Positions 9,309 to 18,840 of a DNA stretch of 61,870 nucleotides are shown here, one piece after another; the first letter of the stretch is position 1; every line of letters begins with the position of its first letter. Source of the DNA: Cyclobacteriaceae bacterium (GTDB taxonomy: Bacteria > Bacteroidota > Bacteroidia > Cytophagales > Cyclobacteriaceae); the NCBI GenBank assembly GCA_029858965.1, contig JAOUDZ010000021.1, forward strand, positions 1 through 61,870. Direction: 5' to 3'. Position numbers and translations under genes: made by a program. Under the pieces are notes generated by a model. It saw only the letters and a list, made by a program, of their open reading frames with translations, was not told the origin of the DNA and ran no database searches.

Positions 9309-10664
9309 ATGGAGTTTAAAAGCATTAATCCTTACAACGGCAACGAAGTTGGTTCCTATAAGGCGCAAACAGAAGATGAAGTAATTTCCACAATAAACGG
9401 TGCGCAGGCTGCTTTTGAGCAGTGGCGCAAGGAGTCTTTGGCCGTCCGTGCACAGCATATGGCGAAAGCAGGCCAGGTGCTTCGGCATAACATCGAGCAA
9501 TATGCCAGGGTGATCACCCTGGAGATGGGAAAACCAATAGCGGAATCAAGGGCAGAGGTGAGCAAGTGTGCCTGGGTATGTGAATATTATGCAAAGCACG
9601 GCGCTGCCTTTCTTGCAGACGAAATAATCCCAACCGAAGCGCAGAAAAGTTATGTGCGCCATGATCCAATAGGCTGTGTGTTGTCGATCATGCCATGGAA
9701 CTTTCCCTTTTGGCAAGTATTCAGGTTCGCTGCGCCGGCCCTTATGGCAGGTAACACCGCACTATTGAAACATGCGCCGAATGTTTTTGGCTGTGCAAAG
9801 ATGATTGCTGAGGTTTTCCGCGAAGCGGGCTTCCCAACGGGGGCGTTTCAGAACCTGATAATCCACCATTCACAAATCGAAAGTGTTATAGCCCACGATC
9901 TGGTAAAAGCGGTAACGTTGACGGGAAGTGAAAGGGCTGGTGCTGCTGTTGGGGAGATCGCAGGAAGACACTTGAAAAAAAGTGTACTCGAACTTGGCGG
10001 CAATAACGCCTTCATTGTTTGGGAAGATGCTGATCTTGAAAAAGCAGTGCAAACGGCACTCACGGCAAGGATGCTGAATGCCGGCCAAAGTTGTATCGCC
10101 GCAAAGCGTTTCATATTGCTGGAAGGGATTTATGATGAATTTGTTTCCAGGTTAGTTGAGGCAGTGGGCAAACTTAAGTCCGGTGACCCAATGGATGAAG
10201 CAACACAGGTTGGCCCACTGGCCCGCAAAGATCTTGCTGACCAATTGCAACGGCAGGTAAAAGAATCAATTAACGAAGGCGCGGAGCTTTTGCTTGGAGG
10301 AAAACAACGTGGCTGCTACCATGAGCCGACAGTCCTGGGTAGTGTTAAACCTGGAATGCCTGCCTTCTCTGAAGAAACGTTTGGGCCGCTTGCGCCCATG
10401 ATCAAAGCGAAAGATGAGTTGGAGGCTTTTGCTCTTGCTGAACAATCACGGTATGGGCTGGGCACTACAGTCTGCACGACGGACATTCAAAAAGCAAATG
10501 ATTTTGCCGGAATTGTAAGTGATGGCGCTTACTTTGTTAACGAACTTGTGAAATCAGATCCGAGGTTGCCTTTCGGCGGAACAAAACGTTCTGGCTACGG
10601 GCGTGAACTGGCGCGCGATGGTATGATGGAGTTTGTGAACAGAAAAACGGTTTATGTGAAGTAG
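9309..10664 (+). CDS. NAD(P)-dependent succinate-semialdehyde-type dehydrogenase
   Basis: The 451-residue aldehyde dehydrogenase has all catalytic features: N131 in MPWNFPFW, E228 in ELGGNNAF and the nucleophile C262 in AGQSCIAAKR. The C-terminal PFGGTKRSGYGRELARDG is typical of the succinate-semialdehyde dehydrogenase subgroup (GabD/Sad). It should oxidise succinate semialdehyde (or glutarate semialdehyde) to the dicarboxylate in the cytoplasm. It is transcribed away from the antiporter and the GABA-type aminotransferase and would take the aldehyde that enzyme produces. It is slightly shorter than E. coli GabD (482) and close to the Sad/YneI type (about 460). Confidence 0.87.
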   Translation: MEFKSINPYNGNEVGSYKAQTEDEVISTINGAQAAFEQWRKESLAVRAQHMAKAGQVLRHNIEQYARVITLEMGKPIAESRAEVSKCAWVCEYYAKHGAAFLADEIIPTEAQKSYVRHDPIGCVLSIMPWNFPFWQVFRFAAPALMAGNTALLKHAPNVFGCAKMIAEVFREAGFPTGAFQNLIIHHSQIESVIAHDLVKAVTLTGSERAGAAVGEIAGRHLKKSVLELGGNNAFIVWEDADLEKAVQTALTARMLNAGQSCIAAKRFILLEGIYDEFVSRLVEAVGKLKSGDPMDEATQVGPLARKDLADQLQRQVKESINEGAELLLGGKQRGCYHEPTVLGSVKPGMPAFSEETFGPLAPMIKAKDELEAFALAEQSRYGLGTTVCTTDIQKANDFAGIVSDGAYFVNELVKSDPRLPFGGTKRSGYGRELARDGMMEFVNRKTVYVK

Positions 10665-10741
10665 CTATTGTGTTTGTGGCGCCTTAAATGAATTGGAAAC
10701 AATCGCAATCTGTAATTTTGACTACCTAATGATGCCGTAAC

Positions 10742-10867
10742 CTAAGATTTTTATTTTCAGTACTCCTTATTCTATTCTTTTCCGGTTGCCAGCAAAGCAC
10801 AACTTCAAGCGATGAATTTGCTGCATTGTTGCCGGTTCACCAGCAATGGGATGTGGCCGTCAAATAA
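10742..10867 (+). pseudogene. Lipoprotein 5' remnant
   Basis: An open frame of 41 codons encodes a near-perfect lipoprotein signal peptide (SVLLILFFSGCQQ, with lipobox FSGC) followed by about 25 residues and a TAA at 10865-10867. No ATG, GTG or TTG lies in frame upstream before a TGA at about 10733, so the start is missing. It probably is the decayed beginning of a lipoprotein gene whose remainder is gone. It lies between the dehydrogenase and the MFS gene. Confidence 0.4.
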
Positions 10868-10879
10868 TCAGGCGTGTCG

Positions 10880-12022
10880 TTAAACCTGCGTTTTCTGAAA
10901 CCTGAAAAATAACTGCGAGACAGGGATTAACATCATTCCTGAAAATGCGAAAGTTATGAAGGCAATCCGCAAGTTGGTAGCATGCGCAATGTAACCGATT
11001 ACAGGAGGACCGATAAGCATACCCACAATACTATAGGTGGCAATAATTGAGATCGCCATTCCGGGAGAATATTTTTTGGAAGAGCCCGCTAACAAAAATG
11101 TCATTGGAATAATGGAGGCGGTCCCAAACCCAACCAAGCAGAATCCAATCATGGCGGTCCAAAAGTAAGGCAGGATTACAGCCAGCCCGATGCCGGAAAT
11201 AATAAGTGAGGCGCTGAGCACATACGTTTTGGGCATTCCAATTTGATCCATCAGCCTGTCGGCAACAAATCGGGAGAGTGCCATAAACATCATAAAGATC
11301 AGGTATCCCAATGTGAACAACTCAACATGCACCACTTCCTTGAAGTATACCCCGCTCCAGTCAAACATTCCACCTTCGCAGATCGCTGCAAAGAAAACCA
11401 GCAAACCGAGGTAAACGATGTACGGATCCGGTTTTCCCAGGATTAACTTATTACCTGATGGTGAACGATCATTCTGCAACAAAAACTTATAAGAGAAAAG
11501 TGTGATTGGAATGGTAATGAATGACACGATTGCAAAATGAATCTGCATGGATATATCCAGGGCAACGAACAATGTGGAGATACCAACGCCCACAATACCT
11601 CCTGAACTCCACAGGCCATGAAAAGAACTATTAATCTTCCGGTTGAATTGCTTTTGTAACGAAATAGCCTGTGTGTTTACGGATATACTGAATATGCGCA
11701 TGGCAAAGGCAAATAAACACATCGATGCAGCAAGGGTGTAGGGTGTGGAAGCGAAGCCAATAAGTGATAGAGAAACAGCGACTAATATGAATGCTGCCGT
11801 CATCGGTACACGGCTATCATACCTGGATACAAGCCAACCCGAAAGCGGTAATCCAATCAAGGAACTGATAGGCATAAAAAGCAGCAGGGTCCCCAGCTGA
11901 GCGTCATTGAATCCAAATGTTGCTTTAATCGTTGGTATGCGCGACGCCCAGGTAGAAAAACAAGCTCCCGAAAGAAAGAAGAATACGTTAAGAAAAATAC
12001 GTTGTTTGATTTTTAATTCCAT
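10880..12022 (-). CDS. MFS transporter, YbjJ-like
   Basis: The 380-residue inner-membrane protein has about 12 hydrophobic helices and the short loops of the major facilitator superfamily. The first helix motif (FFLSGACFSTWASRIPTIK) and the N-T-QA segment of helix 5 recur in the MFS protein at 52913-54043 (FVFANWVSRLPRIQ, MNAQAI), so the two are paralogues of the group typified by E. coli YbjJ. Substrates of this group are not settled; some relatives are annotated as sugar (fucose-like) transporters. It stands alone, with its stop near the lipoprotein remnant and the helicase gene ending 70 bases upstream of its start. Confidence 0.82.
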   Translation of the reverse strand: MELKIKQRIFLNVFFFLSGACFSTWASRIPTIKATFGFNDAQLGTLLLFMPISSLIGLPLSGWLVSRYDSRVPMTAAFILVAVSLSLIGFASTPYTLAASMCLFAFAMRIFSISVNTQAISLQKQFNRKINSSFHGLWSSGGIVGVGISTLFVALDISMQIHFAIVSFITIPITLFSYKFLLQNDRSPSGNKLILGKPDPYIVYLGLLVFFAAICEGGMFDWSGVYFKEVVHVELFTLGYLIFMMFMALSRFVADRLMDQIGMPKTYVLSASLIISGIGLAVILPYFWTAMIGFCLVGFGTASIIPMTFLLAGSSKKYSPGMAISIIATYSIVGMLIGPPVIGYIAHATNLRIAFITFAFSGMMLIPVSQLFFRFQKTQV

Positions 12023-12092
12023 GCGGGCTCCAAATCGGATGCGAATATCCGGGGTAAAAAGTTAATAATGCACAGAAGGTTCCGAAAAAGTG

Positions 12093-14549
12093 TTAATCTT
12101 TTGAGGCCAATACCGGATTGGGCCATTGCAGTGCCGGATACTTTCTTACCAGGTCTTGTTTCAATCCCGGGTAGACCGCAGTCCAAAATCCACGGAGATC
12201 ACTTGTGGTATGGAGTTCAGTAAGGTCTGGCGATAGCAATTGCATAAGCACGGCAGTCTTCCCATTGTTAACACGGGGTGTGTCTAGGACGCCAAATGCA
12301 TTACGCAATTCGATGGAAAGGATAGGGGGTTCGCCCGTCGATTGGTATCGCAGCTGAAAGTGCAGCCCATCAACATTAATTTCAGTTGGAGCCAATTTTT
12401 CCAGCGCTACTTGTTGCGCTACATTGAGGTAATTGTGCAAAGAACCTAGGATATCAATTTTCCTCAGGTCTTCTGGTTCTCTAATATCTGATAGGAATGG
12501 AAGAATCCACTCTTTGTTAGTCATGAGCAAAGTAGACGTACTTACGTCAGGCCATCCTTCATCTGGTCTCCATCTGCGCAGACTGAGGACACGGTTTTGC
12601 CATTGCGTAACTTCCTGCGTAAAATCCAACAGTGATTCTCCTGCTGTTTTCAGCGCATCGGAAATAGCCTGAATCCTAAACTTACTGTCAGGGGGCGGCA
12701 GTGGTTTGGATTGAAGCACAATACTGCCAATACGAAGATCTTTGGTGGCCGTCAACGCCCCCGTTTCAACGTCCCAATGAACAGTTTCTTCTGTTTTTAC
12801 AAGCGGTGCGAGGTCTTTTGGATTTAATGGGGAGGCCATAAAAATTTTCCCCATTCCGTCCCTGGCATCTACCTGCGCGACGGCCAACCAACCTTCGTGC
12901 GCCAAATCATCTTTATGTCCTGCCATGGCAATCTTGCCGTTTGCCAATTGAAACTGCGCGTTATTCCCCGGTCGAGCAAAGGCAATGCGTTCCGGATAAG
13001 CGTGTGCAAGTATTACACCTGTTTCATAATGATCTACAGCACTATTATCCGCTTGTATTGAAAATAAGTTGCGGTATGATTTTGCAATTTTTTCAATCCG
13101 CCCCAGCTTTTTCACATGACTATTTTCTCTTCTGTATCTCCGCAATGCCTCAAGCCTTAGATTGATATTAATACCGGCCTCACGGGTGAGGGGATCTCGT
13201 TCTTCCAGTAGCGCCGCAACGTCGGTTGCGAGTGACAGATTATTTTCTTCCTGCGCCATTAGTAACATGTGGGCAATTCTGGGATGACATGGCAGCGCAT
13301 GCATATTCTTTCCATGTTCAGTTATCCGGCCATTTTCCAGCGCCTCAAGTTGATGCAACAACTCCGTGGCTTCCAGGAGCGCATTTTTTGGCGGAGGTGT
13401 AAGCCACGTCAGTTGAGCGATATTGATAATACCCCACCGGGCCATGTCAAGCACAAGTGAGGTTAAATCTGCTTCCAGAATTTCAGGTGTACGATGGTCT
13501 GCGAGCCGCGCGTGAATGGAAGGTGTCCACATGCGATAGCACGTACCGGGGCCAAGTCTTCCTGCCCTGCCTGTACGTTGGTCAGCTGAGTCTTTGGAAA
13601 TTTTGATGGTCTGCAATTGTGACAATCCGGATTTTGGATCGAACCTGGAAGTGCGGCCAAAACCAGTATCCACTACGATAGTAATTCCTTCAATGGTGAG
13701 GCTGGTTTCAGCAATAGACGTAGCCAATACAATTTTCCGCCTGCCCTTTGTATTGGGCATGATAGCGCTATATTGTTTTCCTTGTGGAAGTGCACCATAC
13801 AAAGGATGAATAGCAAAGTTGCGAAGCTCTTTTTTAAGTAATTCTTCTGTCTTTTTTATTTCCCTTTCTCCCGGAAGGAAAACAAGAGTGTCTCCTTCCT
13901 TTTCGCGTACTGCGGTTAAAATGGTCCGTGCAGTCATCTCCGGCAACATCATTTCGTCAGCCGCACCAGTATAGACAACCTCCACGGGATATTGTTTCCC
14001 CTCACTTTTCGCCACCGGAGCTTTTAATAATTCCGTTAGCTGCGGCATGTTGAGCGTAGCTGACATGACGAGGATGCGCAAATCGGTTCGCAACCTTTGT
14101 TGTGCTTCACGGCACAATGCCATGGCTACATCCGCATATATGCTACGTTCATGAAATTCATCAAAGATTACAGCACCAACACCTTGCAGGGTATTGTCGC
14201 CGTGAAGCATGCGTGTGAGTATACCTTCGGTGAGAACCTCAATAATTGTTTTTTCACTCGTTTGATTTTCAAAACGGATTCGATAGCCCACGGTTTGCCC
14301 AACCTCTTCACCCAGCAGATATGCCATACGTGTTGCTATTGACCGGGCGGCAAGCCTCCTGGGCTCAAGCATCAATATCTTGTTTCCCTCCAGCCATGCC
14401 TCATCGAGTAAGGCGAGTGGTACCAGTGTGCTTTTGCCCGCGCCTGGTGGAGCGTTTACAATCAGTGTATTTTCATTTGTGAGATTGCGCCGAATTTGCG
14501 GAATGATTTCCGTTATTGGTAGATCGATATGGATTGGGTCAAATGGCAA
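12093..14549 (-). CDS. hrpB: ATP-dependent helicase HrpB
   Basis: The 818-residue DEAH-type superfamily 2 helicase has Walker A GAGKST (36-41), the Walker B box DEFH (130-133), motif III SAT near 164 and motif VI QRTGRAGR near 330. The helicase core is followed by a HA2-like region and the HrpB-specific C-terminal domain, and total length fits HrpB (about 810-850). HrpB is an RNA helicase-like protein whose cellular role is poorly known; in several bacteria it affects mRNA processing or surface traits. It is monocistronic here. The DEFH rather than DEAH box is normal for HrpB. Confidence 0.9.
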   Translation of the reverse strand: MPFDPIHIDLPITEIIPQIRRNLTNENTLIVNAPPGAGKSTLVPLALLDEAWLEGNKILMLEPRRLAARSIATRMAYLLGEEVGQTVGYRIRFENQTSEKTIIEVLTEGILTRMLHGDNTLQGVGAVIFDEFHERSIYADVAMALCREAQQRLRTDLRILVMSATLNMPQLTELLKAPVAKSEGKQYPVEVVYTGAADEMMLPEMTARTILTAVREKEGDTLVFLPGEREIKKTEELLKKELRNFAIHPLYGALPQGKQYSAIMPNTKGRRKIVLATSIAETSLTIEGITIVVDTGFGRTSRFDPKSGLSQLQTIKISKDSADQRTGRAGRLGPGTCYRMWTPSIHARLADHRTPEILEADLTSLVLDMARWGIINIAQLTWLTPPPKNALLEATELLHQLEALENGRITEHGKNMHALPCHPRIAHMLLMAQEENNLSLATDVAALLEERDPLTREAGININLRLEALRRYRRENSHVKKLGRIEKIAKSYRNLFSIQADNSAVDHYETGVILAHAYPERIAFARPGNNAQFQLANGKIAMAGHKDDLAHEGWLAVAQVDARDGMGKIFMASPLNPKDLAPLVKTEETVHWDVETGALTATKDLRIGSIVLQSKPLPPPDSKFRIQAISDALKTAGESLLDFTQEVTQWQNRVLSLRRWRPDEGWPDVSTSTLLMTNKEWILPFLSDIREPEDLRKIDILGSLHNYLNVAQQVALEKLAPTEINVDGLHFQLRYQSTGEPPILSIELRNAFGVLDTPRVNNGKTAVLMQLLSPDLTELHTTSDLRGFWTAVYPGLKQDLVRKYPALQWPNPVLASKD

Positions 14550-14752
14550 TGGAAATTGAATTGTGATGTGAAATTAGAAAAATAGCAGTCAGGTCGGGCA
14601 TGGAACTGGAATTGGGTGGCATTGCCATGAATGCAGCCTTGAACGCAACACCTACATCATTGCACAAGATTATGTATACCGTTGGTGTAAAGAGGATTTT
14701 GAGTGTCCCCAATGGAAGCTAGCTTCCTTAAGATTTTAGCCTTTAATAATTT

Positions 14753-16528
14753 ATGCCAAGAACCATACTATGCTTTATACTCATCGCAATGAGTGCCACG
14801 CTTGCTGAAGCGCAGGTCGTAAAGGATTCGACCAGCCGGCCAGAGATTCTTAACATTATTCAAAACCAGGATTCCGTTGGCCTGTACGACAAGTTCGAAA
14901 CCAGGCTTATCATAAAAGCCCAATTCTTAAATCCATTTGACGCGGATGACATTGACATCATGGCCACATTCACATCGCCGTCGGGGAAGAAATGGAATAT
15001 CCCTGGGTTCTATCAGTATACGTACGGAACAATGTGGAAGATGCGGTTTGCAGCCGATGAGCTTGGGGTCTGGAAATACCAGGTGCGAGTGCGAGACATC
15101 AATGGGGAAACGACAAGTGCGGAAAAAACCTTTAAAGCTGTCGGGTCATCCTACAAGGGCCCGATAAAAATTGCTGCCAACAAGCGGTTTCTGGAATACA
15201 AAAACGGATCACCATTCTATGGCGTGGGACTTTGGTACAATGGAAGGGTTACAAAAGAAAACCTGGACGAGTTGAAAAACAAAGGAGTGAATTTCATCAG
15301 CAATTACATAACACCACTCGAAACAATGGGAAGCGGCGTTGGACGATATGATCAGGAGGTCTGTTCGAGGATCGACGAACTATTTGAATTGTGCGAAGAA
15401 CGTGAAATTCTGGTAAGTCTAAATCTTTGGTTTCATTCCTACTTGTCAGAAACAGTTTGGGGTGGAGGCAATATTCGTTGGCAAACCAATCCCTATCAGC
15501 ATATTACGGCTGCGAAGGACTTTTTCAGGAGTAGTGAAGCGTGGAAGTACCAGGAAAAGCTATACAGGTATTTTATTGCAAGGTGGAGCTATAGCAGGTC
15601 TCTCGCCATTTGGTTTATTGTTGATGAAATTAACGGCACCGATGGATGGGTTTCCGGAGATAGTGTTATGGCGGGGCGGTGGACTAAAAATGTGCATGAT
15701 TATTTCAAAGCCAACGATCCTTATAACCATCCTACGACCGGTACGCGAAGTGGTGGTATAAAGGAATTTTTTCACGATGGTTACCAGGCGACAGACATTG
15801 CAGCAAGAGAAATATATGAGGCGCAGGGATTTCCCATTACTAAGCCGGGAACGCTGGACTCGGCTGATATTCATCCTTTAACCTACAGTTATAATAATTA
15901 TGCAGGGCAGATTAAAAAGATATGGGATGGGTATGGAAAGCCCGTTATCATTGGAGAAACCGGATGGGATCACACCTATTTTGAGCCCGGTATGCCTGGA
16001 TACACGGCCATGCACCACAACGTGCTATGGGTTTCACTGGCCACAGGAGCGTCAATGACGCCTTTCTGGTGGGCCTTTAGTGGGAGGATGAACGATGTAA
16101 TCGTTTCGAATCAGTTGCGAAGCATTCGCAGGTTTACCGATAGCGTTCCTTTTTCCAAACTTTCGAATTTATCGCGAATTGATGCCCGTATTCCGGATGG
16201 CGATGGCTTTGCAATGCAGAGTGATCAGCTAATCTATGGATGGGTTGTTAATCCCAAAACAGATGTTGCTGGCGATTCCGTAACCGTTTCAGGTGTAAGG
16301 GACGGGAAGTATGCGCTAAAAGTATTTCATACCTGGCGGGGAGACTTTATCATGGAGGAAGAATTGACCGCAACCAATGGGGCTGTTGTTTTTTCAATTC
16401 CTTCTCTTCACACTGCTGGTGGTCATGCCAATTACATTGGGCAGGACGCTGCGTTTATACTTGAGCCCAAGAAAGAGAAGCTACAGACACCAGTGTCAAC
16501 AAGAAAAGGAAGAAAAAGAGCTAACTAG
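14753..16528 (+). CDS. Exported DUF5060 + TIM-barrel glycoside hydrolase
   Basis: The 591-residue protein starts with a signal peptide (about 1-20). An immunoglobulin-like DUF5060 domain follows (about 30-130), then a (beta/alpha)8 barrel of the clan GH-A/DUF4038 type. Likely catalytic acids are E292 in WFIVDEING and E402 in VIIGETGWDH, the usual strand 4 and strand 7 positions. A small beta-rich C-terminal domain ends near 575. It should act in the periplasm or at the surface on a plant- or algal-type glycan; DUF5060/DUF4038 proteins include polysaccharide-degrading enzymes, but the substrate cannot be read. It converges on the following TIM-barrel gene and begins the sugar-related region. 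Confidence 0.83.
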   Translation: MPRTILCFILIAMSATLAEAQVVKDSTSRPEILNIIQNQDSVGLYDKFETRLIIKAQFLNPFDADDIDIMATFTSPSGKKWNIPGFYQYTYGTMWKMRFAADELGVWKYQVRVRDINGETTSAEKTFKAVGSSYKGPIKIAANKRFLEYKNGSPFYGVGLWYNGRVTKENLDELKNKGVNFISNYITPLETMGSGVGRYDQEVCSRIDELFELCEEREILVSLNLWFHSYLSETVWGGGNIRWQTNPYQHITAAKDFFRSSEAWKYQEKLYRYFIARWSYSRSLAIWFIVDEINGTDGWVSGDSVMAGRWTKNVHDYFKANDPYNHPTTGTRSGGIKEFFHDGYQATDIAAREIYEAQGFPITKPGTLDSADIHPLTYSYNNYAGQIKKIWDGYGKPVIIGETGWDHTYFEPGMPGYTAMHHNVLWVSLATGASMTPFWWAFSGRMNDVIVSNQLRSIRRFTDSVPFSKLSNLSRIDARIPDGDGFAMQSDQLIYGWVVNPKTDVAGDSVTVSGVRDGKYALKVFHTWRGDFIMEEELTATNGAVVFSIPSLHTAGGHANYIGQDAAFILEPKKEKLQTPVSTRKGRKRAN

Positions 16529-16568
16529 GTTCCAACTATCTGAATTGAGATCTCAAGGAGACTCTTTC

Positions 16569-16597
16569 TTGCCTAGGCTATCTTCTTGGCTAGGCAA
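16569..16597. repeat. Hairpin between two convergent genes
   Basis: An 8-base perfect inverted repeat (TTGCCTAG at 16569-16576, CTAGGCAA at 16590-16597) with a 13-base loop lies where the glycosidase and isomerase-like genes converge, and it overlaps the last codons of the latter. There is no T-run on either side, so a shared terminator is only possible. Confidence 0.4.
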
Positions 16598-17516
16598 CTT
16601 CAGCCACTGCCTTTCTCATTTTTTCCAAACCGGTCTTGGCGACCAACAGCGGGTCCTGTTCCCAATAGGTCCTGTTGAAGAGTTCGAGGGATAAAATCTT
16701 CTCCCCTGACATATTGTTAAGGTCAGTTAGAATTTGCTTGAGGGGTGCTGCGCCGTCGCCGGGGTAAATGCGGTCTTTGTCTTCCAGTTTTTCGCGTGGA
16801 ATATTGCCCGGAAAGTCGTTCATGTGAATAATTTCAAGTAGGCTTCCGTCAATCATTTTCAGGCATTCATATCCTGAACCGCCCCTGTGGAGATGATAAA
16901 CATCCGACAGTATGCGTGCACCCGGATCGTTGGTGGCTGCGGCTGACATGAGTGCCTGCCCAATGTGGAAAAATCGGGAAGCGCCCCAAAACTCCAGCTG
17001 CGGTGTAACGCCGGTTTCCCGGCCCAGGGCCAGAAGTTCTTCATAGCGTTCGCCTACCTTGAACAGATCCAACTGATCAGTAGGCTTTATTCCGGCTGCA
17101 GGTGCAGCTATTCGTGGGCAATCCAGCGCTGCCATCATTTCCATTTCTTCGCGCATTTGCCTAAACCCGGCTTCGCGTTGCGTATCATCATCAACCATCC
17201 AGGGGGCAAAACCGATGGCATCAACGGCGGGAACTTTGCTGTCGACCAGCAATTTTCTCAAGGCGGCAAGGGAACCACCATTGCTTACATATGCTTTCAC
17301 ATCCGCAATCCAGATTTCAGTGGAATCATAACCAGCACGTGACGCAATGTCAATATATTTCTCAATACCCAGTTTTTTTCCGCTTATAGTACTTGTGTTC
17401 AGGCAGAACCTAAACTTGTCTTTAGATTTTTTCCCGTCGTACGCAAAGCCTGTTGGTCCTGCAAGCGCCAGGCCTGCAGCGGCGGATACTGTTTTTAATG
17501 CATGTCGTCGATTCAT
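16590..17516 (-). CDS. Exported sugar isomerase/epimerase-like TIM-barrel protein
   Basis: This protein of 308 residues belongs to the xylose isomerase-like/AP-endonuclease-2 TIM-barrel family. I place the start at 17516 because the peptide then begins MNRRHALKTVSAAAGLALAG, a twin-arginine-type signal; the longer upstream frame adds 36 unlikely residues. Metal-binding positions of the family are visible as LEFWG, SDVYHLHRGG, IHMNDFPG and SLELFN. In the cytoplasm the family epimerises or isomerises sugars, but exported members next to Gfo/Idh/MocA and DUF1080 genes have been linked to cleavage or epimerisation of 3-keto-sugars. That role is inferred from the neighbours. It is divergent from the oxidoreductase at 17747. 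Confidence 0.82.
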   Translation of the reverse strand: MNRRHALKTVSAAAGLALAGPTGFAYDGKKSKDKFRFCLNTSTISGKKLGIEKYIDIASRAGYDSTEIWIADVKAYVSNGGSLAALRKLLVDSKVPAVDAIGFAPWMVDDDTQREAGFRQMREEMEMMAALDCPRIAAPAAGIKPTDQLDLFKVGERYEELLALGRETGVTPQLEFWGASRFFHIGQALMSAAATNDPGARILSDVYHLHRGGSGYECLKMIDGSLLEIIHMNDFPGNIPREKLEDKDRIYPGDGAAPLKQILTDLNNMSGEKILSLELFNRTYWEQDPLLVAKTGLEKMRKAVAEVA

Positions 17517-17746
17517 GGATATGATATAAAGGGTTGAACTTCTTACTGTGAATAAAAAGAACCGTTCATGAACGAAATTCTTATGCCGAAGATATAAAAA
17601 CTTATCCGCTGCCAGCCCCCACAAGCATACGAAAGGTTCTTTAAACTTGGTAAAGTTCCCAAAAATTGATAATTATGATAGCGGAGTAATACCGTGAACC
17701 TGGCTTGCAATGGCTGAGGTTCCCACAAAGTTAAAACACTCTTTTT

Positions 17747-18829
17747 ATGGCTAACCAAAAGAAAAATGTGCGAGTTCTTGTAGTCGGCTGCGGGAACATG
17801 GGTGCCTCTCACGCAACGGCATATCATAACCTTGGCGGCGTTGAAATTTGCGGGCTGGTTTCCAAGGGAAAAAGCAAAGAGGTTTTGAATACAAAGCTGG
17901 GCGGCGGATATCCATTATTTGATGATTTTGAGCATGCCTTGAAAAGCATGCAGCCCGATGCGGTTTGTATTTCAACCTATCCGGATACGCATGAGTCGTT
18001 TGCGATCAAGGCGCTGGAGCAAGGAAGTCACGTTTTTATCGAGAAGCCACTGGCGGATTCGGTTGCTGGAGCAGAGTGGGTGGCGAAAGCTGCTAAAGAT
18101 GCTGGCAAAAAACTGGTTGTTGGTTATATTTTGCGGCATCATCCTTCATGGGAGCGATTTGTTGCGTTGTCGCATGAGCTCGGAAAGCCACTTGTTATGC
18201 GTATGAACCTCAACCAGCAAAGTCATGGTTATATGTGGACAGTTCATAGGAATCTGATGAAAAGCTTAAGCCCCATCGTTGATTGCGGCGTGCATTACAT
18301 CGACGTAATGTGCCAAATGACGCGATCACGTCCAACCCAGGTTAGTGCAATAGGTGCCAGGCTTACCGAAGAAATACCAGCCGGAAACTACAACTATGGC
18401 CAGCTGCAAATTCGTTTTGAGGATGGATCAGTAGGCTGGTATGAAGCGGGCTGGGGACCTATGATCAGTGAAACTGCTTTTTTTGTGAAGGATGTCATCG
18501 GTCCAAACGGATCAGTGTCTATCGTCGCGAAAGATGCCGGGGGGGCAGGTAAGTCGTCTTCTATCGAATCGCATACAAAAACCGAATCGATCCGATTTCA
18601 TCATGCTCCGCTGGACAAAAATGATGAATTTGTAGAAGAAGATACCTGGATAAACCTGAAAGACGAACCGGATCATCAGGAGCTGTGTAATCGCGAACAA
18701 CGCTATTTTCTAAAAGCGATAGCGGAAGATGTCGATCTGACGGATCATATTCAGGATGCCGTCAATAGCTTGCGCATCGCATTTGCATGCGATGAATCAG
18801 TCCGTACCGGGAAAGTTGTATTGTTGTAA
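17747..18829 (+). CDS. Gfo/Idh/MocA-family oxidoreductase (cytoplasmic)
   Basis: The 360-residue NAD(P)-dependent dehydrogenase begins directly with a Rossmann fold (VVGCGNMGASHATAYHNL) and carries the EKPL motif near 105 with the conserved lysine. The C-terminal alpha/beta domain includes CGVHYIDVM with the likely catalytic histidine. There is no signal peptide. The family oxidises or reduces a ring hydroxyl of sugars, inositols or sugar acids. It is separated from the divergent TIM-barrel gene by 230 bases and ends 11 bases from the convergent PHP gene. It may complete, in the cytoplasm, a redox step begun outside, for example reduction of an imported 3-keto-sugar; this is inference. Confidence 0.85.
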   Translation: MANQKKNVRVLVVGCGNMGASHATAYHNLGGVEICGLVSKGKSKEVLNTKLGGGYPLFDDFEHALKSMQPDAVCISTYPDTHESFAIKALEQGSHVFIEKPLADSVAGAEWVAKAAKDAGKKLVVGYILRHHPSWERFVALSHELGKPLVMRMNLNQQSHGYMWTVHRNLMKSLSPIVDCGVHYIDVMCQMTRSRPTQVSAIGARLTEEIPAGNYNYGQLQIRFEDGSVGWYEAGWGPMISETAFFVKDVIGPNGSVSIVAKDAGGAGKSSSIESHTKTESIRFHHAPLDKNDEFVEEDTWINLKDEPDHQELCNREQRYFLKAIAEDVDLTDHIQDAVNSLRIAFACDESVRTGKVVLL

Positions 18830-18840
18830 AACACAAAAAA

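Noticed and set aside
10880-12022. Duplication of the YbjJ-like MFS gene at 52913 as a sign of transfer
   Set aside because: The two proteins are only distantly similar and lie in ordinary surroundings; paralogy within the group is a sufficient explanation.
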